Assembly (NCBI RefSeq): GCF_002289565.1
Contig: NZ_NTFY01000073.1
Span: 1-64,000, forward strand
Source: Rhodopirellula sp. SM50
Lineage (GTDB): Bacteria; Planctomycetota; Planctomycetia; Pirellulales; Pirellulaceae
DNA: 64,000 nucleotides
Direction of reading: 5' to 3'
Positions 19,569-28,697 of this stretch are shown here, in pieces. The position numbers were made by a program, and so were the translations under genes. The notes beneath the pieces were generated by a model. The model did no database searches. It was not told the DNA's origin and worked only from the letters and a program-made list of their open reading frames with translations. Each line of letters starts with the position of its first letter. The stretch's first letter is position 1.

Positions 19569-19693
19569 CATCGTTTTGCCCCCATCGTTTTGCCCCCATC
19601 GTCTTGCCCCCATCTGTCCGAGCCGGTGTCTACAGACAGCAGCGATGCCACATTACGACTTACCAACCGCTCGATGCTAACAGCTACAGATCC

Positions 19694-20662
19694 CTACAGC
19701 GGCGCCGGCAAATCGCGTTTGGCGAATTGTCTCGCTGCGAGCAGATAGCAGACGCCGCCGAGCACGATCAGGATCATCGGGTAGATCAACGGCGGGAGCA
19801 TCCCGTCGGGCATCGGCGTGGACCAATCCCACGGCGCCGACAGGCCATCTTCGGCGACCAAGGCGGCTAATTTCTGGGGGCGATAACAGTTAAAAAACGA
19901 CATGCCTTGCAACCAGTCAAGCGACTCGGCCGCCTTGCCCAAGCCGAACATCACCAATTGCACGACATAAATCGCCATCACCATCCCGATCGTTCGCCAC
20001 CGGTAACGGTCGATGCTGCTAAAGAAACTGGACAGACCCAGCAGGAAAAAACCGAACGCGAACAGGCTGAACGTCGGAGCCGCATACGCCCGTGAATCGA
20101 CACGCTCTGACAGCGGAAACGACTCGACGACCGGCTCGCTGATCTGCAGCGGAATGGTCCATCCGAACAACGGTACATCCACACTCGGCGGTGGAACCGT
20201 CTCGGCCACCGTCGTCACCGACACCCCGACAAAAATTCCGAACCAAACCAATCCACACAGTAACGCCAGCCCGCCGACCGCAACGGCTGCGTGGGACCAC
20301 ATCAATTGAGCACGGCTGATCGGTTGCGCCAGCAGCATTTCCATCGTCCCACGCCCCAGTTCTCCGCTGACGACATCGCTGCCCCGCGAAAGGCACCAGA
20401 TCACGGTGCACAGAATGATGATCGGCTCGTCAAACGTCAGCCCGACGCGACCTTGGTAGGTGAACAGCGAATCAAAACTGATCGGCGAAAGCTTTTCAAA
20501 ACCGCGCAGCTGTTCCAGGATGTTTTGAAACTGGCCCATGTCCAACAAGCTGACGACCCAGACGCGAACCCAGGCGAACGCGAACAAGGCCAGACCCAGC
20601 GAGACGAACAGCAACGATGCCTGTTTGATGTAACTGCGTAAAAGTATTCGGTTGATCATCAT
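19694..20662 (-). CDS. ABC transporter permease (ABC-2 type)
   Basis: This 322-aa membrane protein has six or more hydrophobic segments. It begins RILLRSYIKQASLLFVSLGLALFAFAWV and contains SRGSDVVSGELGRGTMEMLLAQPISRAQL, the pattern of ABC-2 permeases with a large extracytoplasmic loop. It pairs with the ATPase gene upstream, overlapping by four bases (20659-20662). The exported substrate is not evident. Confidence 0.85.
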   Translation of the reverse strand: MMINRILLRSYIKQASLLFVSLGLALFAFAWVRVWVVSLLDMGQFQNILEQLRGFEKLSPISFDSLFTYQGRVGLTFDEPIIILCTVIWCLSRGSDVVSGELGRGTMEMLLAQPISRAQLMWSHAAVAVGGLALLCGLVWFGIFVGVSVTTVAETVPPPSVDVPLFGWTIPLQISEPVVESFPLSERVDSRAYAAPTFSLFAFGFFLLGLSSFFSSIDRYRWRTIGMVMAIYVVQLVMFGLGKAAESLDWLQGMSFFNCYRPQKLAALVAEDGLSAPWDWSTPMPDGMLPPLIYPMILIVLGGVCYLLAARQFAKRDLPAPL

Positions 20663-21759
20663 GCCGCCCCACCACCGATGTGTTCGTTGACGTCGCCGTC
20701 GCGCGCTACTTCATGGTCGCGTGGATCTTCCAAGGTGTCGTGATGCACCGAGTCGTAGACCGAACGCAGCCCCAGCGGTTCGATTCGCATCCGATGCAGT
20801 CCCAGCGAACTGATCCAGGGCAGCATTGGGGCCAGGTCACCGGCGGTGTCGATTCGGACGGACACCGCGCCGTCACTGGCGATCGAGTCGACTTCGGTGA
20901 TGCTGATGTGATCGCGAAACGAATCGGGGACACTGGCCAACGTGGCCGAGCGATCCAAGCCGGTTCCCGCTGGCAAATCTGCCCAGATGCGATGCCGCTG
21001 GAACAGATCCGCCATCTGCAACTCCAGCACCAAATGGCCGCCACGCAGAAACGCCACCCGATTGCACGTGTCTTCGATCTCGCTGAGCACGTGAGACGAA
21101 AAGATCACGGTGCGGCCTTCGCGATGGGCCTGGGAAACCAGCTCCATGACTGTCCCGCGAACTGTCGGGTCTAGGTTGGCGGTCGGTTCATCGAGAATCA
21201 ACAGGGGCGTTGCCGGTGCGAGCACGACCGCCAGCGCCAGTTTTTGACGCATGCCCGTCGACATCATTGAAACATGACGCCGCGTATCCAGTTCGAGCGC
21301 CTCGGCAATCGCCCGGCTTCGCGACAGATCGCCGCGGGGGTGAATGTCCGCAAAAAACCTTAGCACGCCATCGCCCCGCAGGTGCCGCGGCAACCGAGCG
21401 TCGCCGGGCAAATAGGAAACGTTTTGCCGCACTGTGACCGGATCGGTTTGAGGGTCCGCCCCGCAAACGCTCGCTCGGCCGCCGCTACGGTTCAGATAGC
21501 CCAATAACGACCGAATCAGCGTGGTTTTGCCCGCACCGTTTGGCCCCAGCAGCCCAAAAATGTCTCCCCGGTGTACTTCCAGATTGCAATCGACCAGCGC
21601 GCGAAAGTTGCCGTAGCGTTTGGACAGTCCGTCGCACACGACCACAGGCGGACCTTGCCCGGTCTCGGCAGCAGCGGCCGTGGAGGCTGGATTCGCAGTC
21701 GGCGTCACCCTCTGGCCCGGCAGGTCGATCAATTCGGTCAAGGAAGGCTGGTGTTTCAA
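20659..21759 (-). CDS. ABC transporter ATP-binding protein
   Basis: This 366-aa ATPase has Walker A GLLGPNGAGKTTLIR, the signature region STGMRQKLALA, Walker B TPLLILDEPTANLDP and an H-loop (FSSHVLSEIED). An unusual N-terminal extension of about 35 residues precedes the domain (PGQRVTPTANPASTAAAAETG). A C-terminal region of about 120 residues may be regulatory. It is cotranscribed with the permease, whose start overlaps its stop. Confidence 0.92.
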   Translation of the reverse strand: MKHQPSLTELIDLPGQRVTPTANPASTAAAAETGQGPPVVVCDGLSKRYGNFRALVDCNLEVHRGDIFGLLGPNGAGKTTLIRSLLGYLNRSGGRASVCGADPQTDPVTVRQNVSYLPGDARLPRHLRGDGVLRFFADIHPRGDLSRSRAIAEALELDTRRHVSMMSTGMRQKLALAVVLAPATPLLILDEPTANLDPTVRGTVMELVSQAHREGRTVIFSSHVLSEIEDTCNRVAFLRGGHLVLELQMADLFQRHRIWADLPAGTGLDRSATLASVPDSFRDHISITEVDSIASDGAVSVRIDTAGDLAPMLPWISSLGLHRMRIEPLGLRSVYDSVHHDTLEDPRDHEVARDGDVNEHIGGGAA

Positions 21760-21934
21760 GGACAGACTCTGAACCTAATGGTGGAAATTCGATCGGTCTA
21801 TTGTGAGAGTCGGTCAAACCTTAGAATCTAACTGCCGGACCTCGCCTACCATTCTCGATCGCCCGGGCGTCTTCCGCTACCGCACTGCAATCTTTCTTTT
21901 CACTGCTCCTGCCCCCCAATTCGCAAGCTTGTCC

Positions 21935-23125
21935 ATGACCTCATCTGAACTTCCCGCCGGATTCCAATTTGCCGGCGTCGCCTGTGGAATCAAGCCCAGC
22001 GGAAAACCAGACCTGTCGCTGATCGTTGGGGACGACCGATTAGTCGCGTCCGGCGTTTACACGCAGAACCAAGTGGTCGCTGCGCCCGTCGAAATCTGCC
22101 GCAGTTTGACGCCCTCCAAACGGATCCGCGCCGTCGTCACCAACAGCGGTAACGCAAACGCCTGCACCGGGCGGCAAGGCGCGTTGGATGCCGCGGAGAT
22201 GTGCCGCAGTGTCGCCGACGCCATCTCCGCCTCCGAAGCCGAGGTGCTGGTGATGAGCACCGGGATCATTGGAAAGAAGATGCCGATGGACCGCGTCAAC
22301 GCGGGCATCAAAAACTCGGTCGCAAAACTCGGTCGCGACATCGACGACTTCACCGCGGCGGCGGACGCCATTTTGACAACCGACAAAGAACGCAAAGCGG
22401 AGTGTCGCGAAGTCCAACTCGGCGACCAAACGATTCGGATTGCCGCGATGGCCAAGGGTGCCGGCATGATCTCGCCCAATCTGGCCACCATGCTTGCCGT
22501 CGTGATGACCGATGCCCAGTTGGACCCCCAGCAATCTCAACGGATCCTGCGTGACGTCGCGTCGAAAAGTTTCAACTGCGTCAGTGTCGATGGGCACACC
22601 AGCACCAACGACACGCTGCTATTGCTTTCCAGTGGCGCCAGCGGCGTCCGCATCGACGATTCCAATGAGAAAGACTTCATCCGTGCATTGACCGATCTGG
22701 CCTGTCGCTTGGCGCGACAATTGGTCGCCGATGGTGAAGGCGCCACGCACGTGATGAAAATTCGCGTCGTCGGTGCCGACAACGATGCCAACGCCGCCAC
22801 GATCGCGCGAACGATCGGTGCCAGCCCGCTGGTGAAAACGGCGATCTCCGGTGGCGATCCGAACTGGGGACGCATCGTTTCGGCGGCCGGTTATGCCGAT
22901 GCCAAAATCAATCCCCAGCAAACCTCACTCAAGCTCGCCGGAACGGAAATCTATCACAACGGCGTCCCGACCGATTTTGATGCCGCCGCGGTCAGCAAAG
23001 CGATCAAGGCGAAGAAAGAAGTCGACTTGGACCTGTTTGTCGGGGATGGACCTGGAACCGCCATCCACTGGGCCAGTGATCTGACCGTCGAATACGTTCG
23101 CTTCAACAGCGAATACACGACTTAA
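21935..23125 (+). CDS. argJ: Bifunctional ornithine acetyltransferase/N-acetylglutamate synthase
   Basis: ArgJ (396 aa) transfers acetyl between N-acetylornithine and glutamate in the cyclic arginine pathway. It self-cleaves into two chains before a conserved Thr, seen in SPNLATMLAVVMTDA (Ala-Thr junction). Other hallmarks are TNSGNANACTG, MSTGIIGKKMPMDR, SVDGHTSTNDT and GGDPNWGRIVSAAGYA. The ATG at 21935 puts the catalytic region at standard spacing. Whether it also uses acetyl-CoA cannot be judged by eye. Confidence 0.95.
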   Translation: MTSSELPAGFQFAGVACGIKPSGKPDLSLIVGDDRLVASGVYTQNQVVAAPVEICRSLTPSKRIRAVVTNSGNANACTGRQGALDAAEMCRSVADAISASEAEVLVMSTGIIGKKMPMDRVNAGIKNSVAKLGRDIDDFTAAADAILTTDKERKAECREVQLGDQTIRIAAMAKGAGMISPNLATMLAVVMTDAQLDPQQSQRILRDVASKSFNCVSVDGHTSTNDTLLLLSSGASGVRIDDSNEKDFIRALTDLACRLARQLVADGEGATHVMKIRVVGADNDANAATIARTIGASPLVKTAISGGDPNWGRIVSAAGYADAKINPQQTSLKLAGTEIYHNGVPTDFDAAAVSKAIKAKKEVDLDLFVGDGPGTAIHWASDLTVEYVRFNSEYTT

Positions 23126-23129
23126 GAAG

Positions 23130-23202
23130 AGCCGACGAGGAGATTCGAACCCCTGACCTATTCATTACGAATGAATTGCTCTACCAGCTGAGCTACGTCG
23201 GC
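23130..23202 (-). tRNA. tRNA-Thr (anticodon CGT)
   Basis: Read on the minus strand, the cloverleaf is complete: acceptor GCCGACG/CGTCGGC, D-arm GCTC...GAGC, anticodon stem ATTCA/TGAAT with loop TTCGTAA, and T-arm GGTTCGAATC. The anticodon is CGT (reads ACG). CCA is not encoded. It lies 4 bp past argJ on the opposite strand, so transcripts converge. Confidence 0.93.
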
Positions 23203-23922
23203 ATGTTTGGATCGACGATTCCGCCACGGGCGTGGCGATCGACGTCTGATGCGTGCAAATTACAAAACCAAAGCCTGGTCGACCAGGGCCCATCGCCCTG
23301 CTGGAAAAATTCTACCAATAACCCTTCGCACACCTACGTTATTCGGCCGCGCGATCACCATCCTGTAGCGAAATTCCCACGTAGTGGATCTTGGCAGCAC
23401 GTCGATTCTTTTCCTGCAGGATTTGGCAACCATTTAGATTCTCTCCCTCTGGGAGCGACGGCGTATGCGCAGCAAGGAAACGCCAGAGAGGGCTCACGCT
23501 GCGAAAGTCTTGGCGACTTCCGCGACGATTAACTCTGCCACTTAGGCAATGAACGTCCCGAGTCACCTGGCCCCTTTTTAGCGAATTCAAGCCAGATCAA
23601 TCCCCCCCCGAAGAGTCTTCCCGAAACTTCGAATACCAAGAGAAATCCAAGCAAATTCTCCCTGGTTTTTTCGGTTTTTTTCCGGTGAATGGTTAAAAAA
23701 CGTCGTTCTAGCGAGCTTTTTCGTAAGCGATCGGCGTGCCACGACTCGACAAAAAATATTTTTTTCGCTAAAAATTTTAATGCTGGGCGAGCTCCCGTCG
23801 CCGCCCAGGCCCAAAAGTCGGCCAGACAGCTCGCACGCGAGGCTGTTGCGGCAGCAAATGTTTCTGGACCGGCGGACCAACACAACAATCGCTCGCAGCC
23901 GCGAGCAGGAGAACTGAACTCG
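23203..23922 (+). promoter_or_regulatory. Long spacer with AT-rich tract (23747-23785)
   Basis: This 720-bp spacer has no convincing gene. A strikingly AT-rich tract (caaaaaatattttttt then aaaaattttaat, about 23747-23781) stands out from the GC-rich surroundings about 145 bp upstream of the TPR/alpha-CTD gene. It could hold that gene's promoter or an UP-like element. A ggaga motif 12 bases before the ATG at 23923 is a plausible ribosome binding site. Confidence 0.4.
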
Positions 23923-25254
23923 ATGAATGAAGTCGAACTGGACGTCGTCGACTTGAAAGAACTCATTCTGTCGAACAATTCGTTCGGACCGAATGATGTC
24001 GCCGAGATTCGGCAAATGATCGCGGAAAACTACGGCCATTTCGCCGAGCTTCGAGACGCGGTCAATGAAATGGAAGATGATCCGGCGCTGACGCCGGCTG
24101 GCAAGACAAAGATGGGGGTCTGCCAGTTCTTACTGGGCCATTTCGCCGAAGCCCTGCAAACCCTTCGCGCCGCCGATGGCAGCGCGACGGCTCTGTTCTA
24201 CTGCGCCCGCTCGTTGTTCGAACTCAAGGATTTCGACGCCGCGATCGAGACCTACGAACAAGCCCAACGGGCCGGCTACAACGAAGATCAGTGCAAGATT
24301 TTTATCGCCGAATCGCATCGTTACAGCGGTCGCATCGAAAAAGCGATGTTGCTGCTCGATGACATCTTCGGCCCCGCCGAACAGACCGCCGAATACATGT
24401 ACCAACGCGCCGCGACCGTTGCCGGTGTCGGCGGACGTCGCGACGAAGCGATTACGTTGTACCAGCGCGCCGTCCAGACCGACGAAAACCATGCCGGTGC
24501 TCTGTTCGGGTTGGCGTGGGAAAATGACCGCATGGGCAACGACGAAGAAGCACTGCGTTTGTACGAGCGTGCCGCCAAAGCCTTTCCGACCGGTGTCGGT
24601 GCCCTGATCAACCTCGGACTGATCTACGAAGATCGCAACGAGTTCGACAAGGCGCAGATGTGCTACAAGCGAATCTTGGACGCGCACCCCGATGACGAAC
24701 GCACCCGGTTGTACATGAAGGACGCGTCGGCCAACGGCAACATGCTGTACGACGAAGAAATGCAGCGTCGCAACGACCGCTTGGCTCAAACGCTGAACAT
24801 GCCCGTCGCCAATTTCGAATTGAGCGTTCGAAGCCGCAACTGCCTGTCCAAAATGGGCATCGAAACGATCGGCGATTTGACCCGCACCAGCGAGTCCGAA
24901 CTGCTGTCCAGTAAGAACTTTGGCGAAACCAGCCTGATCGAAATCCGCGAGATGTTGGTCAGCAAGGGACTCAAACTCGGTCAATTTGCTCACGAGAAAA
25001 AAGCTCCCGAGCCGCCGGTCGATACCAGCCACTTGTCGCCCGACGAACAAGCCATGCTGGAGCGACCGATCTCCGATCTGAACCTCTCCGTTCGAGCCCG
25101 CAAGTGCATGGCGCGATTGCAGCTCAACTCGATCGGCGAATTGCTCCGCAAGACCGGCGACGAGCTGCTCGAGTGCAAGAACTTCGGCGTCACCAGCCTG
25201 ACCGAAGTTCGCGAAAAGCTGACCGACCTCGGACTGAAACTGCGTGGCGATTGA
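23923..25254 (+). CDS. TPR protein with two RNA polymerase alpha-CTD-like domains
   Basis: This 443-aa protein has TPR-like helical repeats (about 60-290; e.g. DEAITLYQRAVQTDENHAGALFGLAWEND). Two domains similar to the C-terminal domain of RpoA follow. The first (about 295-352) reads ELSVRSRNCLSKMGIETIGDL and GETSLIEIREMLVSKGLKLG. The second (about 382-443) reads LNLSVRARKCMARLQLNSIGEL and GVTSLTEVREKLTDLGLKL. The Arg matching RpoA Arg265 is kept in both (R303, R391). The Asn268 equivalent is N306 in the first but K394 in the second. The rest of RpoA is absent. Homologues occur in planctomycetes; a transcription or UP-element role is inference. The ATG at 23923 has a good RBS, so the longer frame to 23689 is not used. 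Confidence 0.85.
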   Translation: MNEVELDVVDLKELILSNNSFGPNDVAEIRQMIAENYGHFAELRDAVNEMEDDPALTPAGKTKMGVCQFLLGHFAEALQTLRAADGSATALFYCARSLFELKDFDAAIETYEQAQRAGYNEDQCKIFIAESHRYSGRIEKAMLLLDDIFGPAEQTAEYMYQRAATVAGVGGRRDEAITLYQRAVQTDENHAGALFGLAWENDRMGNDEEALRLYERAAKAFPTGVGALINLGLIYEDRNEFDKAQMCYKRILDAHPDDERTRLYMKDASANGNMLYDEEMQRRNDRLAQTLNMPVANFELSVRSRNCLSKMGIETIGDLTRTSESELLSSKNFGETSLIEIREMLVSKGLKLGQFAHEKKAPEPPVDTSHLSPDEQAMLERPISDLNLSVRARKCMARLQLNSIGELLRKTGDELLECKNFGVTSLTEVREKLTDLGLKLRGD

Positions 25255-25270
25255 TTCGCCTCGCAATCTC

Positions 25271-25294
25271 GTTCCCAGGCTCCCGCCTGGGAAC
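25271..25294. repeat. Short perfect palindrome
   Basis: The segment gttcccaggc...gcctgggaac forms a 10-bp stem with a 4-base loop just after the TPR/alpha-CTD gene. A similar but imperfect hairpin is at about 4609-4632. It may terminate transcription, though there is no T-run. Confidence 0.55.
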
Positions 25295-25300
25295 GCACGG

Positions 25301-25435
25301 AAAAGTGGGATAGGCTTCCAGCCTGTCGATGTTGAAAAAAGTGGGATAGGCTTCCAGCCTGTCGATGCTGAAAAAAGTGGGATAGGCTTCCAGCCTGTCG
25401 ATGCTGAAATGACAGGCTGGAAGCCTATCCCACTA
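25301..25435. repeat. Three 36-bp direct repeats plus one inverted copy
   Basis: Units start at 25301, 25337 and 25373, each containing gtgggataggcttccagcct. An inverted copy (gacaggctggaagcctatcc) at 25411-25434 can pair with any of them. Each unit contains its own small palindrome (aggcttccagcct). In frame this would encode a repeated SGIGFQPVD peptide, but no gene signals support translation. Confidence 0.85.
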
Positions 25436-25601
25436 CAAGAGATTCGACACTTATATTCCGCTTGTTGACTAACCCCGCATGCGTCAGCAAGGCGTCGCGC
25501 GGCGCTCCTCGCTCACCCGTCAGACTGACTTTTCTCTCATTCATCCAACCTTTCAAATCTGAAATCTCGGATCTGGAATTCTTGACCGAGCCCGCTTGCG
25601 C

Positions 25602-26714
25602 ATGACCTTCCGCTTCGACCTTCACCACACCGACACGGCGACCGGTGCGCGACGCGGGACCTTCATCACGCCGCACGGGCCGGTGGAAACGCCGGGGTTT
25701 ATGCCGGTCGGGACGCAGGGGACCGTCAAGGGGCTGACGATCGACCATGTCGCGTCCACCGGGGCGCACATGATTCTCGGCAATACCTATCACCTGGGGC
25801 TGCGTCCCGGGCATGAAACCGTTCGCGCCCTCGGCGGATTGCACGCCATGTCTGGCTGGGAAGGCCCGATCTTGACCGACAGTGGCGGCTTTCAAGTGTT
25901 CAGCTTGAAAGGCATCAATAAAATCTCCGAGCACAGCGTCGTCTTTCGCAGCCACATCGACGGGGCGCTGATTGATTTGACGCCCGAACATTCGATCGAA
26001 ATCCAAGAATCTCTCGGTAGCGACGTCGCGATGGTGTTGGACCACGTCGTCGCACTGCCGGCCGAGCGAGACGACGTGCAGCAGGCGATGGAACGATCGA
26101 TTCGTTGGGCCAAACGTTGTCTGGAATACGCCGGCCGCGCCGACCAGGCGAAATTTGCAATCGTCCAAGGCGGTCTGGATGTCGAGCTGCGCGTCCAGTG
26201 CGCCCGTGAGTTGGCGGCGATGAATTTTGAAGGCTACGCGGTCGGGGGACTCAGCGTCGGCGAGACCCCCGACGAGATGTATCGCATCACTGCGGCGACC
26301 ACGCCGGAGTTGCCGGCTGACAAACCCCGCTACTTGATGGGCGTTGGCCGCCCGATCGACCTGTTGGAAAGCATCGTTCGGGGGATCGACCTGTTCGATT
26401 GCGTGATGCCGACACGCAACGGCCGCAACGGGTTCGCCTTTACCGACGCCGGACCGATCAAAATTCGCAACGCAAAGCACAAAACCGACACGTCGCCGTT
26501 AGATGAATCGTGCGACTGTCTGGCTTGCACGCGTCACAGTCGCGGCTACTTGCGGCACCTTTTCATCGCCGGTGAAATGTTGGGCCCGACACTTCTATCG
26601 TTGCACAATTTGACGTATTACCAAAAAGTCATGCGAGGTGCGCGGGAAGCGATCCGAGCGGGTACACTCGTGGAATACATCGCGACGAAAAAAAGCCAAT
26701 GGGGAATCACGTGA
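25602..26714 (+). CDS. tgt: Queuine tRNA-guanine transglycosylase
   Basis: Tgt (370 aa) swaps guanine 34 for preQ1 in tRNAs with GUN anticodons. The general-base Asp lies in [13 protein letters not shown], and the nucleophile region is [25 protein letters not shown] binds substrate. The zinc site is [22 protein letters not shown] two codons upstream is possible, but ATG 25602 gives the normal [11 protein letters not shown] start. The stop overlaps the GTG of the next gene (GTGA). Confidence 0.95.
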   Translation: MTFRFDLHHTDTATGARRGTFITPHGPVETPGFMPVGTQGTVKGLTIDHVASTGAHMILGNTYHLGLRPGHETVRALGGLHAMSGWEGPILTDSGGFQVFSLKGINKISEHSVVFRSHIDGALIDLTPEHSIEIQESLGSDVAMVLDHVVALPAERDDVQQAMERSIRWAKRCLEYAGRADQAKFAIVQGGLDVELRVQCARELAAMNFEGYAVGGLSVGETPDEMYRITAATTPELPADKPRYLMGVGRPIDLLESIVRGIDLFDCVMPTRNGRNGFAFTDAGPIKIRNAKHKTDTSPLDESCDCLACTRHSRGYLRHLFIAGEMLGPTLLSLHNLTYYQKVMRGAREAIRAGTLVEYIATKKSQWGIT

Positions 26715-27013
26715 GACAGATCATCGCCGTCGTTCGCCCCCATTTGGCCGAGCGGGTCTTGGAGACCCTTAAACGTGCCCCGTTGGAAGCGCTCACCGTC
26801 AGCGAAGTCAAAGGGTACGGTCGCCAGAAGAGTTATCTGGACGAGTATCAAGAAACGGAGTTCTCCGAAGCGTTTTTGCCGAAAGTCGAAATCACACTGT
26901 GGGTCGACGACTCACGCTACGAAGAGACGTTAGAAAAAGTCGTCACGGCGGCGCGGAGCGGACGGATCGGCGACGGTAAAGTTTTCACACTTCCGGTCGA
27001 AGTCTTTCAATAA
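26711..27013 (+). CDS. PII-family (GlnB-like) regulator with Phe at position 51
   Basis: This 100-aa protein aligns along its length with GlnB/GlnK ([53 protein letters not shown]). It keeps the GRQK and C-terminal nucleotide-binding signatures. In the T-loop the uridylylated Tyr51 of GlnB is replaced by Phe51, with Tyr46 kept ([10 protein letters not shown]). It therefore should not be regulated by classical uridylylation. The GTG start, with ggggaat just upstream, overlaps the tgt stop by four bases, which implies coupling. PII next to tgt rather than amtB or glnA is unusual. Confidence 0.88.
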   Translation: MRQIIAVVRPHLAERVLETLKRAPLEALTVSEVKGYGRQKSYLDEYQETEFSEAFLPKVEITLWVDDSRYEETLEKVVTAARSGRIGDGKVFTLPVEVFQ

Positions 27014-27441
27014 ACGCTTTCGCGCGTCTGCCTACGTCGTCACCCTCCTGGATGCAACTCGTGCAGTGTTGGAAGTCACCCTCCTGGCAGGAGGGTCGAG
27101 CGAAGCGAGGGGAGGTCGAAACGCAACGCCTCCACGTCCGTTCGACTTTCAGACCATCCGCGAATTATCACTGCCGCGGTTGATGTTCGACGCGTTCGGA
27201 GAGACGTCAGGAAAGTTGTTTCCCTTGTTCAAGTGCTGACTCTCCATTTTCCCAGCGGGACGCGTTAGCGAGCGGCGCGCGGACGATTGATCATCGCCGA
27301 CGCCTTCTCACATCGTGTCTGTTCTCGCGACCAACGTTTGCTGCGCGTGGAGTTCCGGCGGTAACGATTTCATCTTCAAGAATTTTTCACTTTCGAATCG
27401 AAACGGCTAGGCGCGAGAGAAGCGATCGACGATAACTTCGG
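27014..27441. other. Spacer upstream of tRNA-fMet
   Basis: This 428-bp spacer contains a short palindrome (ccctcctggcaggaggg, about 27079-27095), preceded by a half copy (gtcaccctcctgg at 27039). No ORF looks real. The tRNA promoter should lie in the last 100 bases, but no consensus is clear. Confidence 0.5.
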
Positions 27442-27513
<72 letters not shown>

Positions 27514-27515
<2 letters not shown>

Positions 27516-27600
27516 CTTCAATGAGACCTTTCGGTTTACTCCGACCGTCGGGTTATCGAACAAGCCGACGTTGGTCCGATGGACTGACGCCGGCTTTTTT
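27514..27600. repeat. Direct repeat, left copy (tRNA 3' flank)
   Basis: This segment reappears, diverged, at 29970-30056. The shared blocks include ttcggtttactccga and caagccgacgttggtcc. The two copies bracket about 2.4 kb with a dead transposase and an XRE/Fic pair. Confidence 0.75.
27562..27600 (+). terminator. Putative tRNA-fMet terminator
   Basis: The segment aagccgacg pairs with cgccggctt across an internal ggtcc/ggac hairpin, and a run of six T residues closes it. A diverged copy of this region at about 29970-30056 has lost the T-run. Confidence 0.65.
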
Positions 27601-27716
27601 CGTAGTTTTCCGGAGTTCTGGAAGGGGCTAACGTCAACGACCGATCCGCGGAGATCTCTTGGAGTGTTTCAGGAAACGTACTATCCGGCCGTCGGCGCTG
27701 GCGGTCTCTGGGCGAT

Positions 27717-28489
27717 AAAAAGGGTCAGGAGCCTTTTTGGTTGACTGGGTAAAGATGGAGCGGTAACTTTCCGGCTTTCGACGGAATCTTGGAGGGGCCC
27801 GAACAAGCCAAGACCACCCCGAGCGGATGTTGCCGGCGAGATCTATCACGCACTCAATCGCGGCAATGGCCGGCATGCGATCTTTCACAAAGAGGAAGAC
27901 TACGTCGCCTTTGAACGCGTCCTTGACGAAGGATTGGCAAAGCATCCGGTCGATTTGATCGCCTATCCGTGGATGCCCAATCATTGGCATATGGTGCTCT
28001 CGCCGCGCGAAGATGGTGCGATGAACCGACTGATGTACTGGGTGACGATGACGCACACGGCGCGTTACCACGCCCACTATCACACGACCGGCAACAGTCA
28101 CGTTTACCAAGGTCGGTTCAAGAGTTTTCCCATCCAGAGCAATGAACACTTCTTGGTCGTCTGCCGGTATGTAGAGCGTAATGCGCTGGCTGCCGGATTG
28201 GTCAAGGCAGCCGAAGACTGGCGGTTCGAAAGCCTCTACAATTGAAACGGTGGGCGTTGTGGGGTAGATCTTGTCCGCTGGCCGTTGCCGCGGCTGCTCG
28301 GATGGATCGAACGGGTGCATGAAAAGGAACGGGTGCGACTGCAAAGAGCGAACGCTCGTAGCCAGCCATTCGGGGCGCCCGGATGGGTCGAAACGACAGC
28401 GAGAAAATACAACCTCGAGTCGACCCTGCGGAACCGAGGCCGACCACGCAAGTTTCCCTAGACTGCCAAAAAGGCTCCTGACCCTTTTT
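27717..28489 (+). mobile_element. Decayed RAYT element, copy 1
   Basis: The left end (27717-27740) is identical to the left end of the intact element at 58025-58048. The inverted right end is at 28466-28489. Each end is itself a hairpin (aaaaagg...cctttttgg). The enclosed transposase gene is broken (see 27805-28461). The right end is present in two extra tandem copies (28553-28576 and 28640-28663). Confidence 0.85.
27805..28461 (+). pseudogene. RAYT (REP-associated tyrosine transposase) pseudogene
   Basis: This copy is closely similar to the intact transposase at 58113-58781 but inactive. Its start codon is AAG instead of ATG. Codon 147, Trp (TGG) in the intact copy, is TGA here (28243-28245). 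A 12-bp in-frame deletion removes four residues near the C-terminus. The HUH-like motif ([11 protein letters not shown]) and the catalytic Tyr segment ([12 protein letters not shown]) are retained upstream of the stop. An internal ATG at 27934 could give a 103-aa fragment, which would lack the N-terminal strand. Confidence 0.9.
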
Positions 28490-28674
28490 ACTCACGCAGC
28501 CTCGAGTCGACCCTGCGGAAGCGAGGCCGACCACGCAAGTTTCCCTAGACTGCCAAAAAGGCTCCTGACCCTTTTTACTCACGCAGCCTCGAGTCGACCC
28601 TGCGGAAGCGAGGCCGACCACGCAAGTTTCCCTAGACTGCCAAAAAGGCTCCTGACCCTTTTTACTCACGGCAC
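28414..28674. repeat. Three tandem 87-bp repeats at the RAYT 3' end
   Basis: Units begin at 28414, 28501 and 28588 with ctcgagtcgaccctgcgg. Each contains the last codons of the transposase and the right terminal hairpin. The intact element has a single copy, so this is a local expansion. Confidence 0.9.
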
Positions 28675-28697
28675 AGTTCAATCGGCATCAATCAGGT

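Noticed and set aside
19391-19614. Possible CRISPR array
   Set aside because: Units of 14-16 bp follow each other directly, without spacers, and there are no cas genes in the window.
24130-25266. 378-aa minus-strand ORF
   Set aside because: It is antisense to the TPR/alpha-CTD gene, whose plus-strand frame shows clear domains. The minus frame arises from codon bias.
25244-25468. 74-aa ORF with SGIGFQPVD repeats
   Set aside because: It is a translation of the 36-bp intergenic repeats. The peptide pattern reflects the DNA palindrome rather than a protein family.
28202-28681. 159-aa minus ORF with repeated [15 protein letters not shown] peptide
   Set aside because: It is only the translation of the 87-bp tandem repeats and RAYT end hairpins. 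No gene signals support it.
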